Shown: piece after piece, positions 50,181 to 59,426 of the stretch
How positions within the stretch are numbered: position 1 is the stretch's first letter
Layout of the letters: each line of letters starts with the position of its first letter
Origin: DATBLE01 sp963841405
GTDB lineage: Bacteria > Actinomycetota > Thermoleophilia > Gaiellales > Gaiellaceae
DNA: 64,000 nucleotides
Assembly (NCBI GenBank): GCA_963841405.1
Contig: CAWJCM010000001.1
Location: forward strand, 62,001-126,000
Direction: 5' to 3'
Position numbers and translations under genes: made by a program
The notes under the pieces: generated by a model
What the model was told of the DNA's origin: nothing
What the model saw: the letters and a program-made list of their open reading frames with translations, nothing else
Databases searched by the model: none

Positions 50181-50738
50181 GTGTCCATCGCTCTGCATAG
50201 AGTCGTGCGCGTGCGCGGTCTCGGTCTGCTCCTCCTGGGGCTGGCGTTCGGCTGGGCGATCGCGGCGGCCGTGCTCTTCGTCTGGCCGCCCCGGCACGAC
50301 GTCACACGTGCCGATGCCGTCGTCGTGCTGGCCGGCGCCCGCGGCCCGCGCCTCGCGAAGGGGCTGGAGCTCGTCCGCCGCGGCCTCGCCCCCGTGCTGG
50401 TCGTCTCCGACGGCTGGTCGCCGACCTGGCCGGAGGCGAACCGCCTGTGCGCCGGCCGCCCGGCGCCGGTCCGGGTCGCCTGCTTCCACCCGGACCCGTA
50501 CAGCACCCGCGGCGAGGCAAGAGCCTTTGCCCGCCTGGCCGCCCGCAGGGGCTGGCGCTCGGTCGTGGTGGTCAGCTCCCGCTACCACCTGCTGCGGGCG
50601 AGGATGCTGTTCGAACGCTGCTACGACGACAGCGTGTACACGTCAGGCACCGACACCACGCTGCTCGGCCGGATGCTGGCCGCCCCGATCGAGACGGTGA
50701 AGCTGGGCTATGCCCTGCTGATCAAACGGACGTGCTGA
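50181..50738 (+). CDS. DUF218/YdcF-family protein
   Basis: A 185-aa membrane-anchored protein. The N-terminal span is GLGLLLLGLAFGWAIAAAVLF. The DUF218 core has ADAVVVLAGARGPRLAKGLELV, STRGEARAFARLAARRGWRS and VVVSSRYHLLRARMLFE. E. coli members include SanA/ElyC, linked to envelope glycan synthesis. GTG 50181 is the first start; later GTGs at 50205 and 50211 are possible. Divergent from the secreted glycosidase-like gene with 41 bp between. Confidence 0.82.
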   Translation: MSIALHRVVRVRGLGLLLLGLAFGWAIAAAVLFVWPPRHDVTRADAVVVLAGARGPRLAKGLELVRRGLAPVLVVSDGWSPTWPEANRLCAGRPAPVRVACFHPDPYSTRGEARAFARLAARRGWRSVVVVSSRYHLLRARMLFERCYDDSVYTSGTDTTLLGRMLAAPIETVKLGYALLIKRTC

Positions 50739-50853
50739 CGCTTCGCCACCGCGACCGACCTGGCGGGCGCGGCTCAGCACGATTCTGTGAGAGGTGGTTC
50801 TGCACCACGAAAGTCATCGGTCGCGTCCAACGGACGCGGGCGGACTTTCGAGG

Positions 50854-51159
50854 TTAGTCACCCCAGTCGAAGTCCCGGGAGCGGCCCCAGAGGCCCTGAT
50901 CGGTCTCGACGTGCTCGAGCGTGTCTTCGCCCGGCCAAGGATGCGCCGCAGCCGCGACCTCGACGACCGCCTCGACACCGTCCATGGTCTCCTCCAACCG
51001 AGCCTGCTCTTCCGTCTTGAAGAGTGGATGGTTGTCGAACGGATCCTCGAGCTCGTAGCTCGAGAGCGGCATCGCACCTTCGAGCTCCGAGTTGCGGCGC
51101 TTGAGCTCGAGGTGCTCCTGAATCACCTGACTGAAAAGCGACGTCGTCTCGACCGGCAT
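50854..51159 (-). CDS. Hypothetical acidic protein (101 aa)
   Basis: MPVETTSLFSQVIQEHLELKRR then SYELEDPFDNHPLFKTEEQARLEET by parts, and an acidic VETDQGLWGRSRDFDWGD end. GGGAGGTTCGT precedes the ATG at 51159. Probably a small cytoplasmic protein; common in actinobacteria under 'hypothetical'. No domain named. Confidence 0.65.
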   Translation of the reverse strand: MPVETTSLFSQVIQEHLELKRRNSELEGAMPLSSYELEDPFDNHPLFKTEEQARLEETMDGVEAVVEVAAAAHPWPGEDTLEHVETDQGLWGRSRDFDWGD

Positions 51160-51249
51160 ACGAACCTCCCTTGGGGGACTCGATGATCGGTGCGGGATTG
51201 TAACGGAATTGTTTAGGCGCGACCGGCTCAAGCGTAAGCTCCGAAGCGG

Positions 51250-51474
51250 ATGGACCTGTCCGTATGTGAGGATGGAGGTGTGCCGAAATTGCGCCGAACC
51301 GGAAGCGCCGTCGGCCTGGCGTTCGCGGCTTACGACGTCTGGCTTCGACTTTCGCCGCGGCAGCGCCGGGCCCTTCTCGCGCACGCGAGGCGATACGGCC
51401 CGGTGGTCGGGGCCTGGGCCGCACGCTCTGCGAAGGACGCGGCGGCGGCGCGGACGCGGAAGCCCTCGAGCTAG
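51250..51474 (+). CDS. Hypothetical basic protein (up to 74 aa)
   Basis: VGLAFAAYDVWLRLSPRQRRALLAHARRYGP by parts shows an amphipathic helix rich in Arg. Starts at ATG 51250 or GTG 51280. Ends by overlapping the stop of sucA on the other strand. No Shine-Dalgarno of note. Confidence 0.42.
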   Translation: MDLSVCEDGGVPKLRRTGSAVGLAFAAYDVWLRLSPRQRRALLAHARRYGPVVGAWAARSAKDAAAARTRKPSS

Positions 51475-54296
51475 CCGAGGGCGTGACGGGCGATCCGGTC
51501 CTGCTCGCGCAGGTGCGCCGTCGGATACCCCTCGCTGGGGCTCGCGCGCCAGGGCCGGCCGACATAGCTGAGCGGCACGCCTGACGGCAACGCCTCCTCG
51601 AGGCGATGGCGGATCGACCGCCACGCGCCCATGTTCTGCGGCTCCTCCTGCGCCCAGGTGACCTCGGTCAGGCACGGATACGAGGAGACGAGCTCGGCCA
51701 GCTCGGCCTTCGGGAAGGGGTACAGCTGCTCGAGGCGGCTGACGGCGACGGTCTCCGCACCGGCGCGCAGCTGGTGCCCGGCGATGTCGTAGTAGACCTT
51801 GCCGGAGCAGAGGACAAGCCGGCGCGTGCGGTTCCGGTCGGCGCCTGTGTCGGCGAGCACCGGCCTGAACGAGCCCTCGGCCAGGTCGTCGAGCGTCGAG
51901 GCAGCCTCGCGGAGTCGGAGCAGGCCCTTCGGCGTCGTCACCACGAGCGGCCGCGCGACGGGGTCGAGCGCCTGGCGGCGCAGCAGGTGGAAGAACTGGG
52001 CCGCCGTGGACGGGTTCGCGACCCGGACGTTGTCCTCGGCCGTCGACTGCAGGAAGCGCTCGAGCCTTGCGCTGGAGTGCTCGGGTCCGTTCCCCTCGTA
52101 CCCGTGCGGCAGGAGGAGGACGAGCCTCAGGGTCTCGCTCCACTTCGAGAGGCCGGCGACCACGAACTGGTCGACGATGATCTGCGCTCCGTTGACGAAG
52201 TCGCCGAACTGGGCCTCCCAGAGCACCAGCGCCTCCGGCGCCGCGATCGAATAGCCGTACTCGAACCCGACCGCCGCGTACTCGGACAGCGGCGAGTTGT
52301 GCACCTCGAACGATGCCGATGCCGCCTCGAGGTGCTGCATCGGCGTGAACCGCTCGCCGGTGTTCGCGTCGTGCAGGACGAGGTGGCGGTGCGAGAAGGT
52401 GCCGCGCTCGCTGTCCTGGCCGGTCAGCCTGATCGGGATGCCCTCGACGAGCAGGCTCGCGAACGCGAGCGACTCGGCCTGCCCCCAGTCGATCCCGCCG
52501 TCGTCGAGCGCAACCGCTCGGCGCTCCAGCTGACGCGCCAGCTTCGGGTGCACGGTGAAGTGGCCGGGGACGGAGACGAGCTCGCGGTCGAGCTGGCGCA
52601 GCCGGTCGGCGCCGACGGCGGTGACGATCCGGTCCGGCGCAGCGACGGCCCGGGGAGGCACGGGCGGAGGCGGGTCGCCGGGAGCGTCGTGTCCGAAGGT
52701 TGCCTTCAGCCGCTCGTGAGCGGCCCGCAGCATGTCTTCGACGCGGCGTTCGAGCGCCGCAGCGTCGTCTGCGTCGATTACGCCTTCCTCCACGAGCCTG
52801 CCGGCGAACTGCTCGCGCACGGTCGGATGGGAAGCGATTCGCTGGGCCATGAGCGGTTGCGTGTAGGCGGGCTCGTCCTGCTCGTTGTGCCCGAAGCGCC
52901 GGTAGCCGACGAGGTCGACGACCACGTCGTGCCCGAAGCGGCGCCGGAACGCGAGCGCGAGCCTGACGGCGGAGATGGCCGCCTCCGGGTCGTCTGCGTT
53001 CACGTGGATGATCGGGATGTCGAAGCCCTTGGCGAGGTCGCTGGAGTAGCGCGTCGAGCGGGCTTCGGCCGCGTCCGTGGTGAAGCCGATCTGGTTGTTC
53101 GCGATCAGGTGGAGCGTCCCGCCGGTCGTGTATCCGGCAAGGCCCTCGACGTTGAGCGTCTCGGCGACGACGCCCTGTCCCGCGAACGAGGCGTCGCCGT
53201 GGATCAGGATCGGTAGGGCCACGCCGGGGTCGTGCACGCCGGCCCGGGAGGAGCGGTCTGTCTGCTCCGCGCGCGTCCGACCTTCGACGACGGGATCGAC
53301 GGCCTCGAGATGGCTCGGATTGGCGCAGAGGGTGACGGTGATCTCGCCGGATGCGGTCTTGCGGACGCCCTCGGCGCCGAGATGGTACTTGACATCGCCC
53401 GAGCCTCCCTCGCGATCCGAGACGACCGCGTCGATCGTCCGCTCTCCCTCGAACTCACGCAGGATCGACTCGTAGGGCTGCCCGATCGTGTGCGCGAGGA
53501 CGCTCAGCCGGCCACGGTGCGCCATCCCGATCACGACCTCGTGCGCCCCCGACTCGGCGACCAGCGCGATCGACTCGTCGAGCATCGGAACCAGCACGTC
53601 GAGCCCCTCGATCGAGAACTGCTTCTGGCCGAGGAAGGCGCGCCGGAGGTAGCGCTCGAAGGAGTCGACCTCGGTCAGGCGCTCGAGCAGGCGGCGCTTC
53701 TCGTCGGGCTCGAGCGGCTGCCGGTACTTCCCCGACTCGATCGCCTGCCGGAGCCAGACGCGGCGCTCGTGGTCGGAGATGTGCTCGATCTCGTACGCGA
53801 TCGCGCCGCAGTAGGTGTCCCGGAGCCGCGGGAGGGCGTCGGCAAGAGTCTCGGCAGGGACGTAGAGGCGCAGCAGCGAGGCAGGAATGCGCGCCTGCAG
53901 CTCCGGAGAGAGCCTGGGGATCAGCCGCTCGGGCTCGAGCGCCGGGTCGCCCACCGGCTCCGAGCCCAGCGGATCGAGGTGGGCGGCCAGATGGCCGTGC
54001 ATGCGGTACGCCTTGACGAGCGCCATCGCCGCGGCGATGCCGCCAAGAAGCAGGTCGTCGGCGGGCGGCGCGGGCACGGGCGCGGTAGGCGCGGCCGCGC
54101 CGTCGCCGCCCTGGACTGCCGGCGCGGCGAGCCGGGCGCGCTCGAGCAGGCGGGCGAGGCCCGGGAGGTCAGCGAGGGCGCCGCTCGCATCCGCCTCGAA
54201 CAGGTCGCGCCACTCGGACGGGACCGAGTCCGGGTTCTCGAGGTACTGCTCGAGGATCGTGCTGGCGTAGCCCGCGTTCAGGCCGTCGACGTCCAT
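51471..54296 (-). CDS. sucA: 2-oxoglutarate dehydrogenase E1 component
   Basis: A 941-aa thiamine-diphosphate enzyme of the TCA cycle. It decarboxylates 2-oxoglutarate and passes succinyl to the E2 lipoyl arm. Motifs include the small N-terminal SucA domain (GYASTILEQYLENPDSVP, 9-26), IGMAHRGRLSVLAH, LCANPSHLEAVDPVVEG, HGDASFAGQGVVAETLN (TPP-binding GDG-like start) and NNQIGFTT. The C-terminal transketolase-like part has RGTFSHRH and a NPSTAAQFFHLLRRQ end. Unlike mycobacterial Kgd it has no N-terminal E2 transferase domain. ATG at 54296 follows AAAAGAAGA. Confidence 0.95.
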   Translation of the reverse strand: MDVDGLNAGYASTILEQYLENPDSVPSEWRDLFEADASGALADLPGLARLLERARLAAPAVQGGDGAAAPTAPVPAPPADDLLLGGIAAAMALVKAYRMHGHLAAHLDPLGSEPVGDPALEPERLIPRLSPELQARIPASLLRLYVPAETLADALPRLRDTYCGAIAYEIEHISDHERRVWLRQAIESGKYRQPLEPDEKRRLLERLTEVDSFERYLRRAFLGQKQFSIEGLDVLVPMLDESIALVAESGAHEVVIGMAHRGRLSVLAHTIGQPYESILREFEGERTIDAVVSDREGGSGDVKYHLGAEGVRKTASGEITVTLCANPSHLEAVDPVVEGRTRAEQTDRSSRAGVHDPGVALPILIHGDASFAGQGVVAETLNVEGLAGYTTGGTLHLIANNQIGFTTDAAEARSTRYSSDLAKGFDIPIIHVNADDPEAAISAVRLALAFRRRFGHDVVVDLVGYRRFGHNEQDEPAYTQPLMAQRIASHPTVREQFAGRLVEEGVIDADDAAALERRVEDMLRAAHERLKATFGHDAPGDPPPPVPPRAVAAPDRIVTAVGADRLRQLDRELVSVPGHFTVHPKLARQLERRAVALDDGGIDWGQAESLAFASLLVEGIPIRLTGQDSERGTFSHRHLVLHDANTGERFTPMQHLEAASASFEVHNSPLSEYAAVGFEYGYSIAAPEALVLWEAQFGDFVNGAQIIVDQFVVAGLSKWSETLRLVLLLPHGYEGNGPEHSSARLERFLQSTAEDNVRVANPSTAAQFFHLLRRQALDPVARPLVVTTPKGLLRLREAASTLDDLAEGSFRPVLADTGADRNRTRRLVLCSGKVYYDIAGHQLRAGAETVAVSRLEQLYPFPKAELAELVSSYPCLTEVTWAQEEPQNMGAWRSIRHRLEEALPSGVPLSYVGRPWRASPSEGYPTAHLREQDRIARHALG

Positions 54297-54346
54297 CGCT
54301 TCTTCTTTTGTACCAACCGCCTCATCCCTACGGGGCGTGGAACGGA

Positions 54347-54646
54347 TTAGAAGAGCGGACGCTCGGTGATGACCGCGATGACCATCCCGAGCAGCCAGCC
54401 TGCACCCGCGATCGCGGTGGCGGCTGCGGCCAGCTTCCGGTGGCGACCGCCGATGCCGGCGGCGATGAGCGCGAGGACGACCGCGGCGATGCCGACCCGC
54501 ACGGGGCGCATCTGCACGTCGGTCCCCGCGATCGTCAGGTGGAGATCCGTCGCGCAGAGAAATGCGAGGAAGATCGCTGTGGCGGACATCAGTCCGGACA
54601 GGGTGTCCACCCGGTCGCGGTTGGCGGAGACTTCGGGCGTGCTCAA
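54347..54646 (-). CDS. Small membrane protein (99 aa, TTG start)
   Basis: From TTG 54646 the 99-aa frame has three hydrophobic spans (LMSATAIFLAFLCATDLHL; VRVGIAAVVLALIAAGIGG; LAAAATAIAGAGWLLGMVIAV). TTG overlaps the previous stop (TTGA), supporting the start. Ends 51 bases from sucA. No name. Confidence 0.55.
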   Translation of the reverse strand: MSTPEVSANRDRVDTLSGLMSATAIFLAFLCATDLHLTIAGTDVQMRPVRVGIAAVVLALIAAGIGGRHRKLAAAATAIAGAGWLLGMVIAVITERPLF

Positions 54647-54897
54647 CGCGGCGCCTCCGCTCCCGAGACCTTGCGCCGGTATCCGCGCGAGGGCGTCCCA
54701 TGGGGCCCGCGCCCCGGCCGGCGCGGGCGCGCCCGGGAGAACCGCCAGCCGGGCGGAGGCTCCGGCTCGGCCCGAACCGGCTTGACCGCGAGGTCCGGCG
54801 GGCGGGGCTCGGAGCGAACTGCCCACCACACCACCACGCAGAGGTAGATCACCGGGATCTTGAGGATGACCAACATCCAGATCAGCTCCCAGGTCAT
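54643..54897 (-). CDS. Small membrane protein (84 aa)
   Basis: MTWELIWMLVILKIPVIYLC starts with one span that continues VVVWWAV, followed by a Pro/Arg-rich cytoplasmic tail. It is coupled to the next gene by TTGA. No family recognised. Probably the first gene of the short operon running toward sucA. Confidence 0.55.
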   Translation of the reverse strand: MTWELIWMLVILKIPVIYLCVVVWWAVRSEPRPPDLAVKPVRAEPEPPPGWRFSRARPRRPGRGPHGTPSRGYRRKVSGAEAPR

Positions 54898-55001
54898 CGG
54901 GTCATTCTAGGCGATGGCACGCGACGAGAGGTCGCTGCGCGCACGTGGGCGCCCCCTCGAATGGGCTCATTGCCGGCCGCCTTGCTGCCGATGGCCTGAG
55001 G

Positions 55002-55346
55002 ATGACCCGCCTCTTCGGCCTCGTTTCGGTGCTCGCCGCCTTCGCGGTCGGCGTCTACCTGTACGCGGCGCAGACCCGCGACGCCGGGCCGACGTCGCCG
55101 TCCGTGACGAGCGCGGAGGCGCGCGCGCAAACGACGGCCGCGGCGACGAACTTCCAGGGCGTCACCGCACCACTGCAAGCGTGGTTTGCCGAGAACGGAA
55201 CGTACGCGGGGGCAGTACTACCTCCCGGTTCCGGCGTCGTACTCGCGCGGGCCGACACGAACGGGTATTGCCTGCAGACGATCGCCGGCGCCGCCGTCGA
55301 GCACGAGACCGGTCCCGGCGGGCAGCCGCAACCCGGCCCCTGCTAG
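55002..55346 (+). CDS. Exported hypothetical protein (114 aa)
   Basis: MTRLFGLVSVLAAFAVGVYLYA is a signal/anchor segment. A Thr/Ala-rich helix follows, then WFAENGTYAGAVLPPGSGVVLARADTNGYCLQT by parts, with single Cys pair (Cys near 90 and at the end). The layout resembles pilin-like (type IV pseudopilin/ComGC) C-terminal folds. ATG 55002 preferred over 54945. Confidence 0.6.
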   Translation: MTRLFGLVSVLAAFAVGVYLYAAQTRDAGPTSPSVTSAEARAQTTAAATNFQGVTAPLQAWFAENGTYAGAVLPPGSGVVLARADTNGYCLQTIAGAAVEHETGPGGQPQPGPC

Positions 55347-55389
55347 CGCCGGGCCTCTGCCCCGCACCGCTCGTCGAGTTCACGCGCGC

Positions 55390-56118
55390 TCAGCCGTAGC
55401 GCCTCCCTTCGTCGCGTCGGTACCCCCAGGCGGCCAGCCCTGCGAACACCGCGCTCCACCCCAGGAGCAACAGCCAGTCGCGAGGCCGCCAGAGCCGGCC
55501 CTCGGTTGCGCCCCACAGCACGTTTCCGAACTGCCGGGTCGGGACGAGCGGCGAGACAGAGGCGACGCTCGAGGGCAGGTTCGCGGGAGTGGTCCAGAGC
55601 CCGCCGGCGAAGGCCAGGACGAGGTAGAGGATGTTCGCCACCGGCAGCGCGCCCCGCGGTGATGCCCAGTAGCCGAGCGCTATTCCCAGCAGCGCAAAGG
55701 GAACCGCGCCGACCACGAGCGCCAGGACGAGTGCTCCCCAGCGCACGGGCGGCAGGTGGGCGTCCGTGGTGGCCAGACCGACGAGCACGACCACGGAGGC
55801 GGATGCGAGCCCGAAAACGGTCCCGGACAGCAGGCGCGCCGCGAAGCGGACGCTCGTCCGCACCGGGAGCGTCCGCAGGAAGCGTTCCCAGGGGGTCTCG
55901 CGCTCGGCGGCGATGCCGACGCCGAACTGGAAGAAGGCGACGGCGAGAAACGCGAAGCCGGCAAAGGACGCCAGCAGGAGTGTGACATCGGGGTCGTCTC
56001 GCGAAGCCACGAAGAGGAGGAAGAACAAGCCGGGAAACGCCAGCGTCGGGACGCTGAACGCCGGGTAGCGGAGAAGCTCGACGGTCATCGCCCTCGCGTA
56101 GAGGATGATGAGCCTCAT
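55390..56118 (-). CDS. ABC-2 type exporter permease (TOMM cluster)
   Basis: A 242-aa permease with six hydrophobic spans. VRFAARLLSGTVFGLASASVVVLVG and a PxxxPxxxxxP-rich TPANLPSSVASVSPLVPTRQFGNVLWG are typical of ABC-2 subunits. It is the last gene of the azole-peptide operon and is coupled to the ATPase gene by a 4-bp overlap. Likely exports the mature product or gives immunity. Confidence 0.85.
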   Translation of the reverse strand: MRLIILYARAMTVELLRYPAFSVPTLAFPGLFFLLFVASRDDPDVTLLLASFAGFAFLAVAFFQFGVGIAAERETPWERFLRTLPVRTSVRFAARLLSGTVFGLASASVVVLVGLATTDAHLPPVRWGALVLALVVGAVPFALLGIALGYWASPRGALPVANILYLVLAFAGGLWTTPANLPSSVASVSPLVPTRQFGNVLWGATEGRLWRPRDWLLLLGWSAVFAGLAAWGYRRDEGRRYG

Positions 56119-56819
56119 GGGCCGTCCCGGGTCAGGGTCAGAAACGCCTCCTCCAGCGATCCGCCGTGCGCCCCCGCCAGCTGCCTCGGCGACCCCTCGG
56201 CTGCGATGCGGCCCCGCGCCAGCAGCGCCACGCGTGTCGCCAACGCCTCGGCCTCCTCCAGGTAGTGCGTGGTCAGCAGGATCGTTCCTCCCGTGGCCGC
56301 GTAGGCGTGAAGCTCCTGCCAGAGGCTCCTCCGTGCCTCGACGTCCAGTCCGGTGGTCGGCTCGTCGAGGAACACGGCGAGCGGCCGGCCGGCGAACGCC
56401 AGGGCGACAGAGAGGCGCCGCCGCTCACCGCCAGACAAACCGCCGGCCTGCCGGCGCCGGCAGTCGGTGAGTCCGAACCGGTCGAGCAGCTCCGCGGTCG
56501 AAACCGGCGTGGCGAAATGAACTCGGACGAGGTCGACGATCTCGTGGACACGCAACGTCGGTGGAAACCCGGCTTCTTGGGGCGTCACCCCGATCGCTGC
56601 CCGCGCGTCGCGACTGCGAGGGTCCAATCCGAATAGCTCCGCCCGACCGCGGTCGGGATGACGGAGACCGAGAACGACCGAGAGGGCGGTCGTCTTGCCT
56701 GCGCCGTTGGGCCCGAGCAGTGCGAGCACTTCGCCGCGACGCAGCTCGAGATCGACATTGTTCAGCGCAACCAGGCTGCCGAACTGCTTGGTGACGCCTC
56801 TGAGGGCCGCTGCGATCAT
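56115..56819 (-). CDS. ABC transporter ATP-binding protein (TOMM cluster)
   Basis: A 234-aa ATPase: Walker A LLGPNGAGKTTALSV (35-49), signature LSGGERRRLSVALAFAG, Walker B LAVFLDEPTTGLD, then the His-switch in LLTTHYLEEAEALAT. It resembles the SagG/antibiotic-exporter type. Pairs with the ABC-2 permease. ATG 56819 overlaps the protease stop by 4 bp. Confidence 0.9.
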   Translation of the reverse strand: MIAAALRGVTKQFGSLVALNNVDLELRRGEVLALLGPNGAGKTTALSVVLGLRHPDRGRAELFGLDPRSRDARAAIGVTPQEAGFPPTLRVHEIVDLVRVHFATPVSTAELLDRFGLTDCRRRQAGGLSGGERRRLSVALAFAGRPLAVFLDEPTTGLDVEARRSLWQELHAYAATGGTILLTTHYLEEAEALATRVALLARGRIAAEGSPRQLAGAHGGSLEEAFLTLTRDGP

Positions 56820-57247
56820 GGTCCACGCAGTCGTGCGCGCTCCGCCCGGACAGCCCAGTCGACGAGCACGTTGTACAGCGCGTGACCGAGCATCGCCGCG
56901 AGGAGGCCCGCGGCCAGAAAAGCTGCTCCGAAGGCCGCGCCCGTGATGACATGGATTGCGCAGCGGCCGCGGAGTGACGGCCAGTGCCAGACGGCGAAGC
57001 CGGCCGAGGACACGCCGAGAGCCGCCCAGGGTCCGAAGAGGATCAGCAGGCCGCCGAGGACGACTCCCCTCCAGACGATCTCCTCGAATGCGGCGATCGC
57101 TCCCAGGTTGAGCCAACAGGTGGCCATCGCCCATCCGAGCGGCCGCGGGAGCGCGAGCGGGAGGCTCCCTCCGGTCAGCAGCAGGAATGTCGCTGCGCCG
57201 ACGGCTGGACCGACGGCCAAGCTGGTGAGCGACACGCCGTCGCTCAT
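56816..57247 (-). CDS. CPBP-family intramembrane protease (TOMM cluster)
   Basis: A 143-aa integral protein with four spans. CPBP/Abi catalytic motifs are present: EEIVWRG (Glu 55-56), HWP (His 88) and GHALYN (His 122). In SagE-type roles, CPBP proteases remove RiPP leaders or give self-immunity, and this one sits where SagE sits in LAP operons. Coupled by ATGA to both neighbours. Confidence 0.85.
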   Translation of the reverse strand: MSDGVSLTSLAVGPAVGAATFLLLTGGSLPLALPRPLGWAMATCWLNLGAIAAFEEIVWRGVVLGGLLILFGPWAALGVSSAGFAVWHWPSLRGRCAIHVITGAAFGAAFLAAGLLAAMLGHALYNVLVDWAVRAERARLRGP

Positions 57248-58080
57248 GCGAGGTCACAGCCCAGTGCGATCGTGTAGAGCGTCGACTCGTTCACACCGTC
57301 GAGACCGAGGAACGCGTCTGTTCGCCGATCGTAGAACGCGCCCAGGGGAACCGCAGCGAGACCGAGGGCCGTTGCACCGAGGATGATGTTCTGCGCGATG
57401 TGGCCCGCCTCGAGAAGAGCGAAGCGGTAGCCGCGAAGACCGTACTTGAACCGCGTACGACCGAAGATCGCAGCAACGAGGATCAGCACCGCGCAGGAGG
57501 AGACGATTTCCGGGTACGTGGACAACGGCGCGAGCTCGTCGGCGGTTACGTCACGACGAAGAACTTCGAGGTCCTGTGACAGCGGATCCAAGTGGTACAG
57601 GCCAGGCTCCAGCTCATCGACTCGCAGGACGGCGGCGTACAGCTCGAGCGGATAGAGCGCCCCGCCCGATGGAACGGATCGGAGCCGGAGCGCGGGCCGG
57701 CCGCCCTCGGACTCGAGCTCGCCGGTGACGCCGTAACCGGCGTGCAGCAGCGCTGCGAGGACATCGGCGGGAATCGAGTCGCCAGCGAAGTCGCGGGTCG
57801 ACCGTCGCCGAGTGATCACCTCTCCGAGCGGCGGATCGAGCGACACCGGCGCCGGAAGAGGAATCCTCTCCCTCCCATAGCGCTTTACCGCCCGAATCGA
57901 ACTGAGCTGTAGATCCGGGATCGTGGCCAAGCGCCGGACGCCCTCCAGCTGACGACCGATCTGGGAGGGCGAGACCTTCGAGGCCTCGTGGTACGCCTCG
58001 GCAAGGTCTTCGAGGTCGGGCAGACGACCGTAGATGAACCCTAGCCAGCGGGCGGTCTGGCGCTGCGCCGATCCGTTCAT
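57244..58080 (-). CDS. SagB-type dehydrogenase (TOMM B-protein)
   Basis: A 278-aa nitroreductase-fold FMN enzyme. RRRSTRDFAGDSIPADVLAALLHAGYG by parts (about 91-117), then the SagB hallmark PSGGALYPLELY (about 137-148; usually PSAGALYP). EAGHIAQNIILGATALGLAAVPLGAFYD by parts follows. It oxidises azolines to azoles. ATG 58080 overlaps the YcaO stop (ATGA). Confidence 0.92.
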   Translation of the reverse strand: MNGSAQRQTARWLGFIYGRLPDLEDLAEAYHEASKVSPSQIGRQLEGVRRLATIPDLQLSSIRAVKRYGRERIPLPAPVSLDPPLGEVITRRRSTRDFAGDSIPADVLAALLHAGYGVTGELESEGGRPALRLRSVPSGGALYPLELYAAVLRVDELEPGLYHLDPLSQDLEVLRRDVTADELAPLSTYPEIVSSCAVLILVAAIFGRTRFKYGLRGYRFALLEAGHIAQNIILGATALGLAAVPLGAFYDRRTDAFLGLDGVNESTLYTIALGCDLA

Positions 58081-59426
58081 GGAAACGGATGGGGGTCGGG
58101 GTTCAGGTCGGCCTGGCCGAACGGGCGCGGTACGAGACCTGACTCGTACGCAGCCTCGTACAGGCGTGTGCCGCCGAGGAAGCGCCCGTGTTCGACGACG
58201 TCGAGCTGGCACAGCTCCGGTGCGATAACCCTGACCACGTGGAAGTCCGCGCTCCGGACGTCTGGGCTCGTCACGTCGACGGCGTACGCGGAGACACGCC
58301 TCCGTGCGAGCCGATCGCATGCAGCCTCGATCCGCTCCAGAACGTTTGCCCCTTCCAGTGGGGGAATGTCACGGGTGTCGTGGCTTTCGGGCGAGCCTTC
58401 GAGGAATGCGGCTCGTGCGGCTCGATCGGGGTGCGCATAGAACATCGTGTGTCCGTCGAAGCTCTGGATCTCCTTCGCCGGTCGCCCGACGTCCTGCGGC
58501 CGCTCGAGCGCGCGGTCGCGCACCCAGCGCTGGACCGCAAACGCCTCCGCGAGCGCCTTCCACCAGGCGACCGACACGGTCGGCGCGCAGGCCGCCCCCA
58601 CGCCGAGCGCGCCGAGCAGGCCAGGAGCCCCGTTCACGATCCCGAGCACGGTCGGGATGCCGAAGAAGATGCTGAGGTCGACCGCCGAGTACCGCAGACC
58701 CGTCGAGGCGAAGTAGCGTGCGTCGAGCTCGACGAGCTTGGCATCGCGGGTCCAGTCCAGGAGCGGCAGGGAAAGCCGGCCGTACCACGCCAGCATCACC
58801 GCGTCGCGCTCGATCTGCTCCAGGAGACCGGCAAGCAGCGCCTCCTCGAACGTCGGCGCGCACGCGAGGCCGTTGCTCGTCGAATACGTGATCCGCTCCT
58901 CGGCAGGATGCCGTTGTCCCCAGGCAAGGAACGCCAGCTGTGCCGGGAGGTAGGCGGGCTTGCCGCCGGGCAGAGCGAACCCTGCCACCCAGCTCACGAC
59001 AGTCTCACGGCGGAACGGACGAAATGGGAACGCCCGATGGGCGAACTGAGTCTCGTGGAAGAGAGCGAATCGCTCGGGGTCGACGGCGTCGGGCAGTTCG
59101 TCGGCGGAGCCGACGACAATCCGATCGGGGGGCACGTACGCCGCGGAATAGCGTTCGAGCGCCTCACCGATCGAGGCGGCCTCGGCCGCTTCTCGCACCG
59201 GATGGTCGCTCGCGGTGTATTCCACGACCGGCCCGCCGATGGTCGGCCGACCGTCCGCGAGCTCGCACGTGACGTTGACCAGACGATGCTCGTCGGGCGC
59301 GGCGAGCATTTCGTCCACGGAGTGGACGATTCCGCTGAACGGCGAAACGAACGTACGGAGGCGCCGCAACGCTTTCGACGGCGGTGTCGGCTGGATTGGT
59401 GCGAGGTCAATCGCGGAGAGCGGCAT
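58077..59426 (-). CDS. YcaO cyclodehydratase (TOMM D-protein)
   Basis: A 449-aa ATP-dependent cyclodehydratase that turns Cys/Ser/Thr into azolines. ATP-site motifs are EALERYSAAYVPP (88-100) and NGLACAPTFEEALLAGLLEQIERDA by parts (about 188-212), followed by WWKALAEAFAVQRWVRD. The C-terminus NPDPHPFP is proline-rich, as expected for partner-dependent YcaO. ATG 59426 is preferred; the longer frame from 59504 overlaps the partner gene. Confidence 0.93.
   Translation of the reverse strand: MPLSAIDLAPIQPTPPSKALRRLRTFVSPFSGIVHSVDEMLAAPDEHRLVNVTCELADGRPTIGGPVVEYTASDHPVREAAEAASIGEALERYSAAYVPPDRIVVGSADELPDAVDPERFALFHETQFAHRAFPFRPFRRETVVSWVAGFALPGGKPAYLPAQLAFLAWGQRHPAEERITYSTSNGLACAPTFEEALLAGLLEQIERDAVMLAWYGRLSLPLLDWTRDAKLVELDARYFASTGLRYSAVDLSIFFGIPTVLGIVNGAPGLLGALGVGAACAPTVSVAWWKALAEAFAVQRWVRDRALERPQDVGRPAKEIQSFDGHTMFYAHPDRAARAAFLEGSPESHDTRDIPPLEGANVLERIEAACDRLARRRVSAYAVDVTSPDVRSADFHVVRVIAPELCQLDVVEHGRFLGGTRLYEAAYESGLVPRPFGQADLNPDPHPFP

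Noticed and set aside
51471..54296. Mycobacterial-type Kgd (E2-E1 fusion)
   Set aside because: The N-terminus starts directly with the SucA small domain; there is no ~250-residue acyltransferase domain.
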